Origin: Actinomycetes bacterium
GTDB taxonomy: Bacteria > Actinomycetota > Actinomycetes > Actinomycetales > Cellulomonadaceae
Direction: 5' to 3'
Assembly: GCA_021793115.1 (NCBI GenBank)
Contig: JAJYTJ010000004.1
Location: 1 to 32,723, forward strand
Length of the DNA: 32,723 bases
The position numbers were made by a program, and so were the translations under genes. Below, one piece after another: positions 9,499 through 17,485 of this stretch (position 1 is the first letter of the stretch; every line of letters starts with the position of its first letter). The notes beneath the pieces were generated by a model that saw only the letters and a list, made by a program, of their open reading frames with translations, was not told the origin of the DNA and made no database searches.

Positions 9499-9540
9499 GG
9501 CGCACGAAAGCCTTGCGTTCGCTGACGAACCATGCGCTGG
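9499..9540 (-). repeat. Degenerate inverted copy of the 19-bp repeat
   Basis: Read on the minus strand, this segment starts CCAGCGCATGGTTCGTCAG and continues CGAACGCAAGG. It aligns with the last two plus-strand units (from about 9443) at 22 of 27 positions. The array therefore ends with a head-to-head degenerate copy, and the two can fold back on each other. Inside it lies a small hairpin, GTTCG-CTGA-CGAAC, at 9517-9530. Confidence 0.65.
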
Positions 9541-9559
9541 GCGGGACGACGACGTGTGG

Positions 9560-9565
9560 TAGAAC
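9560..9565 (+). promoter_or_regulatory. Possible -10 element of the riboflavin operon
   Basis: TAGAAC preceded by TGTGG lies about 20 nt before the FMN aptamer, the right place for the operon promoter. The last base deviates from TANNNT and no -35 is recognisable, so this is tentative. Confidence 0.3.
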
Positions 9566-9583
9566 AGACGTCGCAAGCACACG

Positions 9584-9709
9584 TGCTCCGGGGTCGGTGA
9601 AAACCCGAGCCGGCGGTGACAGTCCGCGACCCGCGAGGCCCTGCGAAGGGCCGGACGGTGGACCCGGTGGAACTCCGGGACCGACGGTGAAAGTCCGGAT
9701 GGGAGGAGT
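9584..9709 (+). promoter_or_regulatory. FMN riboswitch aptamer (RFN element)
   Basis: The conserved RFN blocks appear in order: a 5' strand with CTCCGGGGTCGGTGAAAA, then GAGCCGGCGGTGACAGTCC, a variable arm near 9630-9660, the paired GGTGGAACTCC arm, and the highly conserved GACCGACGGTGAAAGTCC followed by GGATGGGAGGAG, which closes the basal stem with CTCC at 9586-9589. This family binds FMN and turns off riboflavin genes when FMN is plentiful. It lies directly upstream of ribD. Confidence 0.95.
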
Positions 9710-9717
9710 CGTGGCGG

Positions 9718-9800
9718 TGCGCGTCTCGACGCGTACCGCGACTGCAGGGCACCGTCCCTGCCGTCCCACCCCGGTGCCGACCGACGGCGCGGAGGTGGGG
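9718..9800 (+). promoter_or_regulatory. Riboswitch expression platform, probably translational
   Basis: Two hairpins follow the aptamer: a 7-bp stem with a CTCG loop at 9718-9735, and GGCACCG (9748-9754) pairing with CGGTGCC (9772-9778). The loop of the second contains CCCACC (9765-9770), which can pair with GGTGGG (9794-9799) inside the ribD Shine-Dalgarno sequence GGAGGTGGGG (9791-9800). There is no T-run after either hairpin. Control of ribosome access is therefore more likely than termination; the pairing scheme is inferred by eye. Confidence 0.5.
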
Positions 9801-9802
9801 AC

Positions 9803-10870
9803 ATGGCGACCAGCACGCAGCAGGCGCGGCCGGTCGACGCCGCTGCGGACGCCGAGCTGACGGCACTGCGGCGCGCCTTCGAGCTCGCCCGGCGGGGTCC
9901 CGCGCACGGCCCGAACCCCCGCGTGGGCGCGGTGCTGCTGCGGCCGGACGGCACGACGATCGGGGAAGGCTGGCACCGCGGCGCGGGCACGCCGCACGCC
10001 GAGGTGGCCGCGCTGGCCGACGCGGCGGCGCACGGCCACGACACCCGCGGCGCCACCGCGATCGTCACGCTCGAGCCGTGCAACCACACCGGCCGGACCG
10101 GCCCGTGCAGCGTGGCGCTCCTCGAGGCGGGAGTCTCGCGCGTCGTCGCCTCGGTGGCCGACCCCAACCCCGTCGCGGCGGGCGGCGCGCAGCGGTTGCG
10201 CGCGGGCGGCGTCGACGTGGTGCTGGGCGTGCTGGAGGACGAGGGACGGGCGGTGCTCGGGCCGTGGCTGCCGGCGGTGCGGCACGGCCGTCCATTCGTC
10301 ACGCTCAAGCTCGCGGTGACCCTCGACGGCCGCGTCGCGGCCGCGGACGGCACCAGCAGGTGGATCACGTCGGACGTCGCCCGCCGGCACGCGCACGAGC
10401 TGCGCTCCCAGGTCGACGCCATCGTCGTCGGCACCGGCACCGCCCTCGCCGACGATCCCGAGCTGACCGCGCGGACCGCCGACGGCGCGCTCGTGGAGCA
10501 CCAGCCGCTGCGCGTGGTCGTCGGGCTCCGGGACCTGCCCGCCGCCGCCCGCCTCCACGGGCCGGGCGGCCCCCTGCTCCAGGTGCGCACGCACGAGCCC
10601 GCCGAGGTGCTGCAGGCGCTGTCCGGCCGCGAGGTGCGCCACGCTCTCGTCGAGGGCGGCCCCACGCTGGCGGCCGCGTTCCTGCGCGCCGGGCTGGTCG
10701 ACGAGGTGCACGCCTACGTCGCGCCGGTGCTCCTGGGGGCCGGCCGGCTTGCGGTGGCCGACCTCGGGGTGACGACCATCGACGAGGCGCTGCGCCTCGA
10801 TCCCGTCCACGTCCAACCGCTGGGGCCCGACGTGCTCGTCGTGGCGACGCCCCGCAGACAGGAGAGCTGA
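9803..10870 (+). CDS. ribD: Bifunctional riboflavin deaminase/reductase
   Basis: RibD deaminates the pyrimidinone intermediate made from GTP and then reduces its ribosyl side chain with NADPH. In 355 residues the deaminase domain (about 18-150) has zinc ligands in TPHAEVAAL (His65, catalytic Glu67) and EPCNHTGRTGPC (Cys93, Cys102). The reductase domain (about 160-350) has VTLKLAVTLDGRVAAADG and a C-terminal LVEGGPTLAAAFL motif. ATG 9803 has a strong GGAGGTGGGG two nt before the ATG's preceding bases and lies downstream of an FMN riboswitch. It heads the rib operon and overlaps ribE by one base. Confidence 0.96.
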   Translation: MATSTQQARPVDAAADAELTALRRAFELARRGPAHGPNPRVGAVLLRPDGTTIGEGWHRGAGTPHAEVAALADAAAHGHDTRGATAIVTLEPCNHTGRTGPCSVALLEAGVSRVVASVADPNPVAAGGAQRLRAGGVDVVLGVLEDEGRAVLGPWLPAVRHGRPFVTLKLAVTLDGRVAAADGTSRWITSDVARRHAHELRSQVDAIVVGTGTALADDPELTARTADGALVEHQPLRVVVGLRDLPAAARLHGPGGPLLQVRTHEPAEVLQALSGREVRHALVEGGPTLAAAFLRAGLVDEVHAYVAPVLLGAGRLAVADLGVTTIDEALRLDPVHVQPLGPDVLVVATPRRQES

Positions 10871-11481
10871 TGTTCACCGGCATCGTCGAGGAGGTCGGGC
10901 GCGTGGTCTCGCTCGACCGGCGCGGCGGCGAGGGCGACGCCCGCCTCGTCGTGCGCGGCCCGCTCGTGGTCCAGGATGCGCACGTCGGCGACTCGATCGC
11001 CGTCGCCGGTGTCTGCCTCACCGTGACGGAGGTGGCCGGCGACGGCACGTTTGCCGCGGACGTCATGCCCGAGACGATCCACCGCTCGACGCTCGGCACG
11101 CTCGCCGCGGACGAGCAGGTCAACCTCGAGCGCGCCCTGCCGGTCGGCGGCCGCTACGGCGGCCACGTGGTGCAGGGGCACGTCGACGGCGTGGGCGAGG
11201 TCCGCGAGCGCGTGCCCGGGCCCCGCTGGGAGGACCTGACGATCGCGATCGGGCCCGATCTGGCGCGCTACGTCGCCGAGAAGGGCTCGATCGCCGTGTC
11301 CGGCGTCTCCCTCACCGTGACGTGGGTCGCGGACGCCGCGTTCGGCGTCTCGCTCATCCCGACGACGCTCGCCGCCACGACGCTCGGCGCCGCGGTGCCC
11401 GGTTCGCGTCTCAACCTGGAGGTCGACGTGCTGGCCAAGTACACGGAACGCCTGCTGACCGCGAGCGGGGTGCGGCGATGA
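10870..11481 (+). CDS. ribE: Riboflavin synthase alpha chain
   Basis: Riboflavin synthase dismutates two molecules of 6,7-dimethyl-8-ribityllumazine into riboflavin and the RibD product. The 203-residue protein starts [12 protein letters not shown], the classic N-terminus. It shows the internal duplication of two lumazine-binding folds: [13 protein letters not shown] with [14 protein letters not shown] in the first, [12 protein letters not shown] near residue 140 in the second. The stop of ribD and the start ATG share a base, and GGAG lies upstream at about 10860. The 3' end overlaps ribBA by ATGA, so translation of the operon is probably coupled. Confidence 0.96.
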   Translation: MFTGIVEEVGRVVSLDRRGGEGDARLVVRGPLVVQDAHVGDSIAVAGVCLTVTEVAGDGTFAADVMPETIHRSTLGTLAADEQVNLERALPVGGRYGGHVVQGHVDGVGEVRERVPGPRWEDLTIAIGPDLARYVAEKGSIAVSGVSLTVTWVADAAFGVSLIPTTLAATTLGAAVPGSRLNLEVDVLAKYTERLLTASGVRR

Positions 11482-12737
11482 GCGACATCCCGCTCGGCAC
11501 CGTGGAGCAGGCGCTCGACGCCCTGCGCGCGGGCCGGCCCGTGCTCGTCGCCGACTCACCCGACCGGGAGAACGAGGCCGACGTCATCTTCGCTGCGCAG
11601 CACGCCAGGGCGCAGTGGGTCGCCTGGACCATCCGGCACTCGTCGGGCTACCTGTGCGCGCCCATGCCGGCCGCGCGCGCGGACGCCCTGGACCTGCCGC
11701 TCATGGTGCCGCGCAGCCAGGACGCGCGACGCACCGCCTACACCGTGACGGTCGACGCGGCCGCCGGAGTGACCACCGGCATCTCCGCGGAGGACCGCGC
11801 CCGCACGCTGCGGGTGCTGGCCGACCCGGCTTCGGGCCGTGGCGACCTCATCCGGCCGGGCCACGTGCTGCCGCTGCGGGCGGTCCCCGGCGGCGTGCTG
11901 CACCGTGGCGGCCACACCGAGGCGGCCGTGGACCTGTGCCGCCTGGCGGGCCTCGACCCGGTCGCGGGCATCGCCGAGCTCATCAACGACGACGGCACGA
12001 TGGCCCGCCTGCCGGAGGCGTCCGCGGTCGCGCGCGAGGCCGGCCTGGTGCTGCTGACGATCGAGGAGATCGTCGAGTGGCGGCTGGCGCACGGCGACCT
12101 CGTGCCCGACGGCGAGGTCGCCGGGCCGGTCCAGCCGCGCGTGCAGCACACGACGTCCGCGCACCTGCCCACCCGCTACGGCGACTTCCGCGTCCGCGGC
12201 TACCGCGACCTGCGCACGGGCGACGAGCACGTCGCGCTCGTCCCGGTGACCGGCCTGTCCGAGCGCCCCGTGGTGCGCGTGCACTCCGAGTGCCTCACGG
12301 GCGACGCGTTCGGCTCGGAGCGGTGCGACTGCGGCCCGCAGCTCCAGGAGGCCATGCGACTGGCCGCCGCCGGCGGCGGCGCGATCGTCTACCTGCGCGG
12401 CCACGAGGGCCGGGGGATCGGGCTGCTCGCCAAGATCGCCGCCTACACGCTGCAGGACGAGGGACGGGACACGGTCGAGGCGAACATCGACCTCGGCTGG
12501 CCCGCCGACCGCCGCGAGTACGGTGCCGCCGCCGCCATCCTGCAGGACCTGGGCATCACCACGGTCACGTTGCTGACGAACAACCCGGCGAAGGTCACCG
12601 GGCTGCGCGCGCACGGCATCGACGTCGCGGAGATCCGCGGCCTGGAGGTCGGGCGCACGCCGCACAACGCGAAGTACCTGGCCACCAAGGCCCACCAGAT
12701 GGGGCACCTGCTGAAGAACCTGGAGGAGACGGCATGA
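11478..12737 (+). CDS. ribBA: Bifunctional 3,4-dihydroxy-2-butanone-4-phosphate synthase / GTP cyclohydrolase II
   Basis: RibBA supplies both precursors of the pathway: the RibB half makes dihydroxybutanone phosphate from ribulose 5-phosphate, and the RibA half opens GTP. In 419 residues, RibB (about 1-205) has [10 protein letters not shown] at 26-35 (usually DDEDRENEGD), [20 protein letters not shown] and [10 protein letters not shown]. RibA (about 210-415) has zinc ligands in [10 protein letters not shown] and GSERCDCG near 270-287, followed by [12 protein letters not shown]. Both halves appear active; the Ser in the first acidic motif is a mild deviation. ATGA overlaps are present at both ends. 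Confidence 0.95.
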   Translation: MSDIPLGTVEQALDALRAGRPVLVADSPDRENEADVIFAAQHARAQWVAWTIRHSSGYLCAPMPAARADALDLPLMVPRSQDARRTAYTVTVDAAAGVTTGISAEDRARTLRVLADPASGRGDLIRPGHVLPLRAVPGGVLHRGGHTEAAVDLCRLAGLDPVAGIAELINDDGTMARLPEASAVAREAGLVLLTIEEIVEWRLAHGDLVPDGEVAGPVQPRVQHTTSAHLPTRYGDFRVRGYRDLRTGDEHVALVPVTGLSERPVVRVHSECLTGDAFGSERCDCGPQLQEAMRLAAAGGGAIVYLRGHEGRGIGLLAKIAAYTLQDEGRDTVEANIDLGWPADRREYGAAAAILQDLGITTVTLLTNNPAKVTGLRAHGIDVAEIRGLEVGRTPHNAKYLATKAHQMGHLLKNLEETA

Positions 12738-13228
12738 GTGGGGCCGGCGCGCCGCGCCTGGAGCTCGAGCTCGAGGGCGCGGGACTGAAGGTCGTCGTCG
12801 TCGCGGCCTCGTGGCACCGGGTGGTGATGGACGGCCTCGTCGCCGGCGCGGGGCGGGCGCTGGCGCAGGCGCACGCGGACGTGACGCTGGTGCGCGTGCC
12901 GGGCTCGTTCGAGCTCCCGGTGGCCGCGCTGCACGCCGCGCGGTCCGGCGCGGACGCCGTGGTCGCGCTCGGCGTCGTCATCCGGGGCGGCACACCGCAC
13001 TTCGACTACGTGTGCCAGGCGGCGACGCAGGGCCTGACCCGGGTGGCGCTGGACACCGGCGTCCCGGTCGGGTTCGGCCTGCTGACGTGCGACGACGAGG
13101 CGCAGGCGCTCGACCGCGCCGGCCTGCCCGGCTCGCACGAGGACAAGGGCTACGAGGCCGCCCAGGCCGCGGTCGCGACGCTGCTCGCCCTCCGCCCGCT
13201 GGACGCCCCGCCGGCAGCCGGCGCCTGA
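12734..13228 (+). CDS. ribH: 6,7-dimethyl-8-ribityllumazine synthase
   Basis: RibH condenses the RibD product with dihydroxybutanone phosphate to form lumazine, and usually assembles as pentamers or icosahedra. The 164-residue protein has [25 protein letters not shown] at 55-64, [15 protein letters not shown] with catalytic His89, [16 protein letters not shown] and [10 protein letters not shown]. The start ATG lies inside the ribBA stop (ATGA), with GGAGGAG upstream. It completes the operon ribD-ribE-ribBA-ribH, so all steps except the phosphatase and the flavokinase/FAD synthetase are encoded here. Confidence 0.96.
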   Translation: MSGAGAPRLELELEGAGLKVVVVAASWHRVVMDGLVAGAGRALAQAHADVTLVRVPGSFELPVAALHAARSGADAVVALGVVIRGGTPHFDYVCQAATQGLTRVALDTGVPVGFGLLTCDDEAQALDRAGLPGSHEDKGYEAAQAAVATLLALRPLDAPPAAGA

Positions 13229-13232
13229 CGTC

Positions 13233-13238
13233 TAGGCT
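13233..13238 (+). promoter_or_regulatory. -10 element for leaderless hisE mRNA
   Basis: TAGGCT begins 5 nt after the ribH stop and ends 7 nt before the GTG at 13246. It suggests that hisE-hisG has its own promoter in addition to any read-through from the rib operon. Confidence 0.58.
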
Positions 13239-13245
13239 CCCGGTC

Positions 13246-13545
13246 GTGAGCCACGACGTGAACCCCGACGTGAACCCCGACGTGAAGACCTTCGAGGGCC
13301 TGTTCGCGGAGCTCGCGCGCAAGGCCGCGGACCGGCCCGCCGGTTCCCGCACCGTCGCGGAGCTCGACGCCGGCGTGCACGCCATCGGCAAGAAGGTGGT
13401 CGAGGAGGCCGCCGAGGTGTGGATGGCGGCCGAGCACGAGGGCCACGAGCGCACGGCCGAGGAGATCAGCCAGCTGCTCTACCACCTGCAGGTGCTCATG
13501 ATCGCCCGGGGCCTGTCGCTCCGGGACGTCTACCGCTACCTCTGA
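13246..13545 (+). CDS. hisE: Phosphoribosyl-ATP pyrophosphatase
   Basis: HisE hydrolyses phosphoribosyl-ATP to phosphoribosyl-AMP, the second step of histidine synthesis. From GTG 13246 the product is 99 residues; the family core starts at [15 protein letters not shown] and has [14 protein letters not shown] and [14 protein letters not shown], the acidic metal-binding helices. The usual length is about 87, which corresponds to an in-frame GTG at 13282. The extra 12 residues come from a 12-bp tandem duplication encoding DVNP twice. GTG 13246 is preferred because of the -10 at leaderless spacing, but 13258, 13270 and 13282 are also in-frame GTGs. hisG follows at once. Confidence 0.92.
   Translation: MSHDVNPDVNPDVKTFEGLFAELARKAADRPAGSRTVAELDAGVHAIGKKVVEEAAEVWMAAEHEGHERTAEEISQLLYHLQVLMIARGLSLRDVYRYL
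13255..13286 (+). repeat. 12-bp tandem repeat at the hisE 5' end
   Basis: GACGTGAACCCC occurs twice (13255-13266, 13267-13278), then a partial third copy GACGTGAA runs into the conserved hisE start. Each copy carries an in-frame GTG. Confidence 0.9.
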
Positions 13546-13559
13546 GCCGAGGACCGCCA

Positions 13560-14408
13560 GTGCTGAGGATCGCCGTCCCCAACAAGGGCTCCCTGTCCGA
13601 GCCCACCGTCGACCTGCTCCGGGAGGCGGGCTACCGACAGCGCCGCGACCCGCGCGAGCTGGTGCTGGCGGACCCGGACAACGACGCCGAGTTCTTCTTC
13701 CTGCGCCCGCGCGACGTCGCGGTGTACGTGGGGCAGGGGACGGTCGACGTCGGCATCACGGGGCGTGACCTGCTCATCGACTCCGGCTCGTCGGCCACCG
13801 AGCACCTGCCCCTCGGGTTCGCGCGCTCGACGTTCCGGTTCGCGTCCGCCGCGGGCCGCCTGCACGACGCGACCGAGGTCGGCGGGCTGCGCGTCGCGAC
13901 GAGCTACCCCGTGCTCGTCGAGCGCTACCTGCGCGAGCGCGGCGTGACCGCGGGCGGGATCGTCCGCCTCGACGGCGCGGTCGAGTCCGCGATCCGGCTC
14001 GGCGTGGCGGACGTCATCGCCGACGTCGTCGAGACCGGCTCCACGCTGCGCGCCGCGGGCCTCGAGGTGTTCGGCGAGCCCATCCTCACGTCGGAGGCCG
14101 TGCTCGTGCGCCGGGCCGACGCGGCGGCCCCGGCGGGCCTGGACGTGCTCACGCGGCGCATCCAGGGCGTCCTCACGGCCCACGAGTACGTGCTCATGGA
14201 CTACGACGTGCCGATCGCGGCGGTCGACCGCGCGGTGCGCATCACGCCCGGCCTCGAGTCGCCCACGGTCTCGCCGCTGCACGACAAGCAGTGGTGCGCG
14301 GTGCGGGCCATGGTGCCGCGCGCGCAGACCAACCGCGTCATGGACGAGCTCTACGAGGCCGGCGCCCGGGCGATCATCGTCACGTCGATCCACGCCTGCC
14401 GGCTGTGA
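13560..14408 (+). CDS. hisG: ATP phosphoribosyltransferase, long form
   Basis: HisG joins ATP and PRPP in the first committed step of histidine synthesis and is inhibited by histidine. At 282 residues it is the long, self-regulated form: catalytic domains at about 1-210 with [26 protein letters not shown] and [19 protein letters not shown], which binds PRPP phosphate, then a C-terminal regulatory ACT-like domain with [18 protein letters not shown]. The GTG start at 13560 is preceded by GAGG at about 13548 and lies 14 nt after hisE. It overlaps the next gene by GTGA. Confidence 0.95.
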   Translation: MLRIAVPNKGSLSEPTVDLLREAGYRQRRDPRELVLADPDNDAEFFFLRPRDVAVYVGQGTVDVGITGRDLLIDSGSSATEHLPLGFARSTFRFASAAGRLHDATEVGGLRVATSYPVLVERYLRERGVTAGGIVRLDGAVESAIRLGVADVIADVVETGSTLRAAGLEVFGEPILTSEAVLVRRADAAAPAGLDVLTRRIQGVLTAHEYVLMDYDVPIAAVDRAVRITPGLESPTVSPLHDKQWCAVRAMVPRAQTNRVMDELYEAGARAIIVTSIHACRL

Positions 14409-14848
14409 CGGCGGCGGGCGACGACGAGCGGCCGTTCCGGCCCCGGTTCGCCCGCGCGGTCACCCTCACGATCGGCGCCGCCGTCCTCGTCCTCACCGCG
14501 CTGCTCGTCTCCGCCCTGACCGCCGTGCCGTGGGGCGACCGCGCCGGCAGCGGCCTCGTCGGCCTGGCGGTGGTGTGGTTCTGCTGGCGGGAGGCCGCCG
14601 TGGTCGCCCGGCCGGACGCCGGGGGCCTGACCGTGCGCAACCTCGTCGTCACCCGGCGCCTGGAGTGGGCGCAGGTGGTGGACGTGCGCTTCGGTGAGGG
14701 CCGGCCGTGGGTGCAGCTCGACCTCGCGGACGGCGACACCCTGCCCGTCATGGCGATCCAGCGGGCGGACGGCGCGGCGGCCCGCCGCGAGGCGCGCCGG
14801 CTCGCCACGCTCGTCGCGCGGCACACGGCGACCGCCGCCGACGACTAG
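14405..14848 (+). CDS. PH-domain-containing small membrane protein
   Basis: A 147-residue protein of unknown function. Residues about 17-39 ([19 protein letters not shown]) and 49-66 form two hydrophobic segments. The cytoplasmic remainder, with [20 protein letters not shown] and [11 protein letters not shown], resembles the short bacterial PH-like domain found in small actinobacterial membrane proteins. The start overlaps the hisG stop (GTGA), so it is cotranslated with hisG, although a role in histidine synthesis is not implied. The family call rests on pattern recognition of the strand-rich middle. Confidence 0.75.
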   Translation: MTAAGDDERPFRPRFARAVTLTIGAAVLVLTALLVSALTAVPWGDRAGSGLVGLAVVWFCWREAAVVARPDAGGLTVRNLVVTRRLEWAQVVDVRFGEGRPWVQLDLADGDTLPVMAIQRADGAAARREARRLATLVARHTATAADD

Positions 14849-14896
14849 CACCGGCAGTCCGGCACGCACCGGGGCGAGGGCAGCGTCGGGCGGGTG

Positions 14897-16363
14897 TCAG
14901 GCCTGGTCCGCGAGCAGCGCCATGACGTCCTTGAGGGCCGGGTACAGCCGCCGGTACGGCTCGTAGAGGCGGTCGTAGGTCGCGGTGGCGCCCGGGTCCG
15001 GCAGCACGACGTGGCCCGAGCGCCACGCGAGCGCCGACCCGTCGTGACCGAGGTGCACGTGACCGAGCAGCGCCGACCCGGCCGCGCTCACCTCGCCGTC
15101 GGCCATGACGGCGACCTCGCGACCCGTGACGTCGGCGACGATCTGCGTCCACAACGGCGAGCGGGCCCCGCCTCCCACGGCCCGCAGCCGCTCGACGGGC
15201 GTCCCGGTGGCGCGCTCGAGCTCGCCGAGCTGCAGCCGCAGCTCGAGGGCGACCCCCTCGAGCACGGACCGGTAGAGGTGCGCGGGCGTGTGCCGGCCGT
15301 GCCAGCCCACCACGGCGCCGCGCGCCGCCGGGTCCCAGTAGGGCGTCTGGGCCGCGTTCCAGTAGGGGAGCGTGAGCAGTCCTTCCGCCCCCGGCGGCAG
15401 CAGCGCGGCCGCCGCCTGGACCGCCGCCAGGTCGCCCGCCCCGAACTCGCGGACCGCCCACGACGCCAGGTAGGCGGCCGCGTTGAGGACGGTCTCGAGC
15501 ACGTACCCGCCCGGGCTGACCCCGACGAGCGTGCGGAAGGCGGGCGACGTCAGCGCCTCGCCGCAGCTGACGCCGCACACCATGGAGGTGCCGAGGTTGA
15601 GGTAGGCGACGCCAGGTTCCGCCACGCCGAGGGCCAGGCCCGCGGACTGCCCGTCCCCGATCCCGGCGACCAGCGGGACCGGCCCCGGCAGGCCGAGCGC
15701 GGCGGCGGCCTCGGGCGTGAGGTCGGCGATCGCGCTGCCGGCGGCGACGAGCTCGGGCAGCTGGTCCGGCCGCAGGCCGGCGAGGGCGACGAGCTCGGGT
15801 GACCAGTCGAGCTCGGCCAGCGCGAACAGGCCGAGCGTGTCGGCCGAGGCGTGGGACGTCGCGAGCCGTCCGGTGAGCCGGAGCGCCAGGTAGCCCTGGA
15901 CGTCCGCCACCGCGGCGGCGGCCGCGACGTGGTCCGGCTCGTGCCGCGCGAGCCAGGCCAGCTTGTACAGCGCGGGCGTGGTGTCCGGCGGCTTGCCGGA
16001 GGTCGCGTGGACGGCGGGCGTCCCGAGCTCGGCGATCTCCGCCCGCGCGCGCGAGTCGACCCACAGGATCGCCGGCCGCAGCGGCGCCCCGGCGCGGTCG
16101 AGCAGCACGAACGACTCGCGCTGGTGGGTGAGGCACAGCGCCCCCACGCGCGCCGGGTCGTCGAGCGCCGCCACGGTCTCGGCCACGGCGCCGACGGTCG
16201 CCGAGTACCACGCGGTCGCGTCCTGCTCGTGGAACCCCACCGCGGGCGTCGCGGTCGCGAGCGGCCGGGCGGCGGCCGCCACCACCGTGCCCGCGGGGTC
16301 CACGGCCACGGCCTTCGCCGCGGTCGTCGAGCAGTCGACCGCGACGACCAGGTCGCCCGTCAC
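14897..16363 (-). CDS. FGGY-family carbohydrate kinase, probably xylulokinase-like
   Basis: A 488-residue sugar kinase of the FGGY family, which phosphorylates ketoses, pentuloses or polyols with ATP. The N-terminal ATPase fold opens VVAVDCSTTAAKAVAV; HQRESFVLLD and ILWVDSRA follow, with SADTLGLFAL in the sugar-binding region. Asp237 in GIGDGQSAG is the expected catalytic base, and AVGGGARSPLWTQIVADV is the C-terminal phosphate and adenosine motif. The GTG start overlaps the upstream dehydrogenase stop by GTGA. Pairing with a polyol dehydrogenase suggests a pentulose such as xylulose, but the exact sugar cannot be read from sequence. Confidence 0.88.
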   Translation of the reverse strand: MTGDLVVAVDCSTTAAKAVAVDPAGTVVAAAARPLATATPAVGFHEQDATAWYSATVGAVAETVAALDDPARVGALCLTHQRESFVLLDRAGAPLRPAILWVDSRARAEIAELGTPAVHATSGKPPDTTPALYKLAWLARHEPDHVAAAAAVADVQGYLALRLTGRLATSHASADTLGLFALAELDWSPELVALAGLRPDQLPELVAAGSAIADLTPEAAAALGLPGPVPLVAGIGDGQSAGLALGVAEPGVAYLNLGTSMVCGVSCGEALTSPAFRTLVGVSPGGYVLETVLNAAAYLASWAVREFGAGDLAAVQAAAALLPPGAEGLLTLPYWNAAQTPYWDPAARGAVVGWHGRHTPAHLYRSVLEGVALELRLQLGELERATGTPVERLRAVGGGARSPLWTQIVADVTGREVAVMADGEVSAAGSALLGHVHLGHDGSALAWRSGHVVLPDPGATATYDRLYEPYRRLYPALKDVMALLADQA

Positions 16364-17364
16364 GGGGTCACCACCACCTTGAGGCCCGTGCGCGCGGCCG
16401 CCACGGCGAACGCCTCGACGGCGTCGTCCAGGCCGAACGTGTGCGACACGAGCGAGCGGACGTCCACGCCGCCGCGCTCCACGAGCGCGATCGCGCGCGG
16501 GTAGACCTCCTTCATGCGGCGGGCCATCCGGAACGTGAGCCCCTTGCGCCGCGCGGCCGCAGCCGGGAACGACGTGCGGTCGTCGTCCGGGATACCCGCC
16601 AGGACCACCGTGGCGCCGGGCCGCGCGGCGTCCACCGCGATCGTCACCGCGTCGTCCGTGCCCGCGCACTCGATCACCCGGTCGGCCCCGCGCCCGCCCG
16701 TCGCGGCCGCGAGCTCGTCGGCGAAGCCCGGCGAACCCGGGTCGAGCGCCACGTCCGCCCACGCGGCCGCAGCGGCCCGGCGGTGGGCGAGGGGCTCCAC
16801 CGCGACGACCGTGGTCGCACCAGCCGCGCGCGCCACCTGCAGGGCAGCCAGCCCGATCGGGCCGCACCCGACGACGACGACCGTCGCGGCGGTCCGCGGG
16901 TGGGCGAGGTCCACCGCGTGGACGGCCACGCCGAGCGGCTCGAGCACCGCCGCGTCCGCGTCGGACAGCGTGGCCGGCACCGGGTGGAGCAGGTGGGTGG
17001 GCCAGGCGACCACCTCGCGCAGCGCGCCGTCGGTCACGCCGTGGCCGGCGAAGCGCACCGACGGGCACAGGTTCCGGTTGCCCTCGAGGCACGCCTCGCA
17101 CCGGCCGCACGGGTTCGCCGGGTCCACCGCGACCCGCACGCCGTCGAGCGGACCGCCCTGCACCACCCCACCGAACTCGTGCCCCAGCACGAGCGGACGC
17201 GAGAGGGTCGCGTCGCCGATGCCGCCCTGCGTGAACCAGTGCAGGTCCGAGCCGCACAGCCCCACGGCGGTCACCCGCACGAGGGACTCGCCGGCACCGG
17301 CGACGGGCGCCGGTTCCTCCGCGACCCGGACGTCCCCGACCCCGTGCAACCGCGCGACTCTCAC
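16360..17364 (-). CDS. Zinc-dependent medium-chain polyol/alcohol dehydrogenase
   Basis: A 334-residue zinc MDR dehydrogenase, most like sorbitol/xylitol-type polyol dehydrogenases that oxidise a polyol to a ketose with NAD(P). Catalytic zinc ligands are Cys37 in GLCGSDLHWF and His62-Glu63 in GHEFGG. The structural zinc site is complete (Cys86, Cys89, Cys92, Cys100). The nucleotide-binding turn is VVGCGPIGLAALQ. The GTG start at 17364 has AAGGAG about 5-8 nt upstream on the minus strand. It is first in a two-gene operon with the FGGY kinase, giving a likely route polyol to ketose to ketose phosphate. Confidence 0.9.
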   Translation of the reverse strand: MRVARLHGVGDVRVAEEPAPVAGAGESLVRVTAVGLCGSDLHWFTQGGIGDATLSRPLVLGHEFGGVVQGGPLDGVRVAVDPANPCGRCEACLEGNRNLCPSVRFAGHGVTDGALREVVAWPTHLLHPVPATLSDADAAVLEPLGVAVHAVDLAHPRTAATVVVVGCGPIGLAALQVARAAGATTVVAVEPLAHRRAAAAAWADVALDPGSPGFADELAAATGGRGADRVIECAGTDDAVTIAVDAARPGATVVLAGIPDDDRTSFPAAAARRKGLTFRMARRMKEVYPRAIALVERGGVDVRSLVSHTFGLDDAVEAFAVAAARTGLKVVVTP

Positions 17365-17472
17365 CCTCAGCTCCTTCGACCGGGCCCCGAGCCCATCTCA
17401 GCACGTCGGCGCGGCCCGGCCCGCATCCTCGGCGCGTCCCGGGCCGCCGGCCCACCGGGGCCACGCTGCCCC

Positions 17473-17478
17473 TACGCT
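17473..17478 (+). promoter_or_regulatory. -10 element for leaderless pafB mRNA
   Basis: TACGCT ends 7 nt before the ATG of pafB at 17486. This is the only ATG among the nine leaderless-type starts. It lies in the 121-bp gap between the divergent dehydrogenase and pafB; I see no TANNNT for the dehydrogenase side. Confidence 0.6.
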
Positions 17479-17485
17479 GGTCGCG

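Noticed and set aside
9711..9860. A leader peptide starting at GTG 9711 right after the riboswitch, using the aptamer 3' strand as ribosome site
   Set aside because: The frame runs past the ribD start and ends in Arg-rich sequence with no leader-peptide features.
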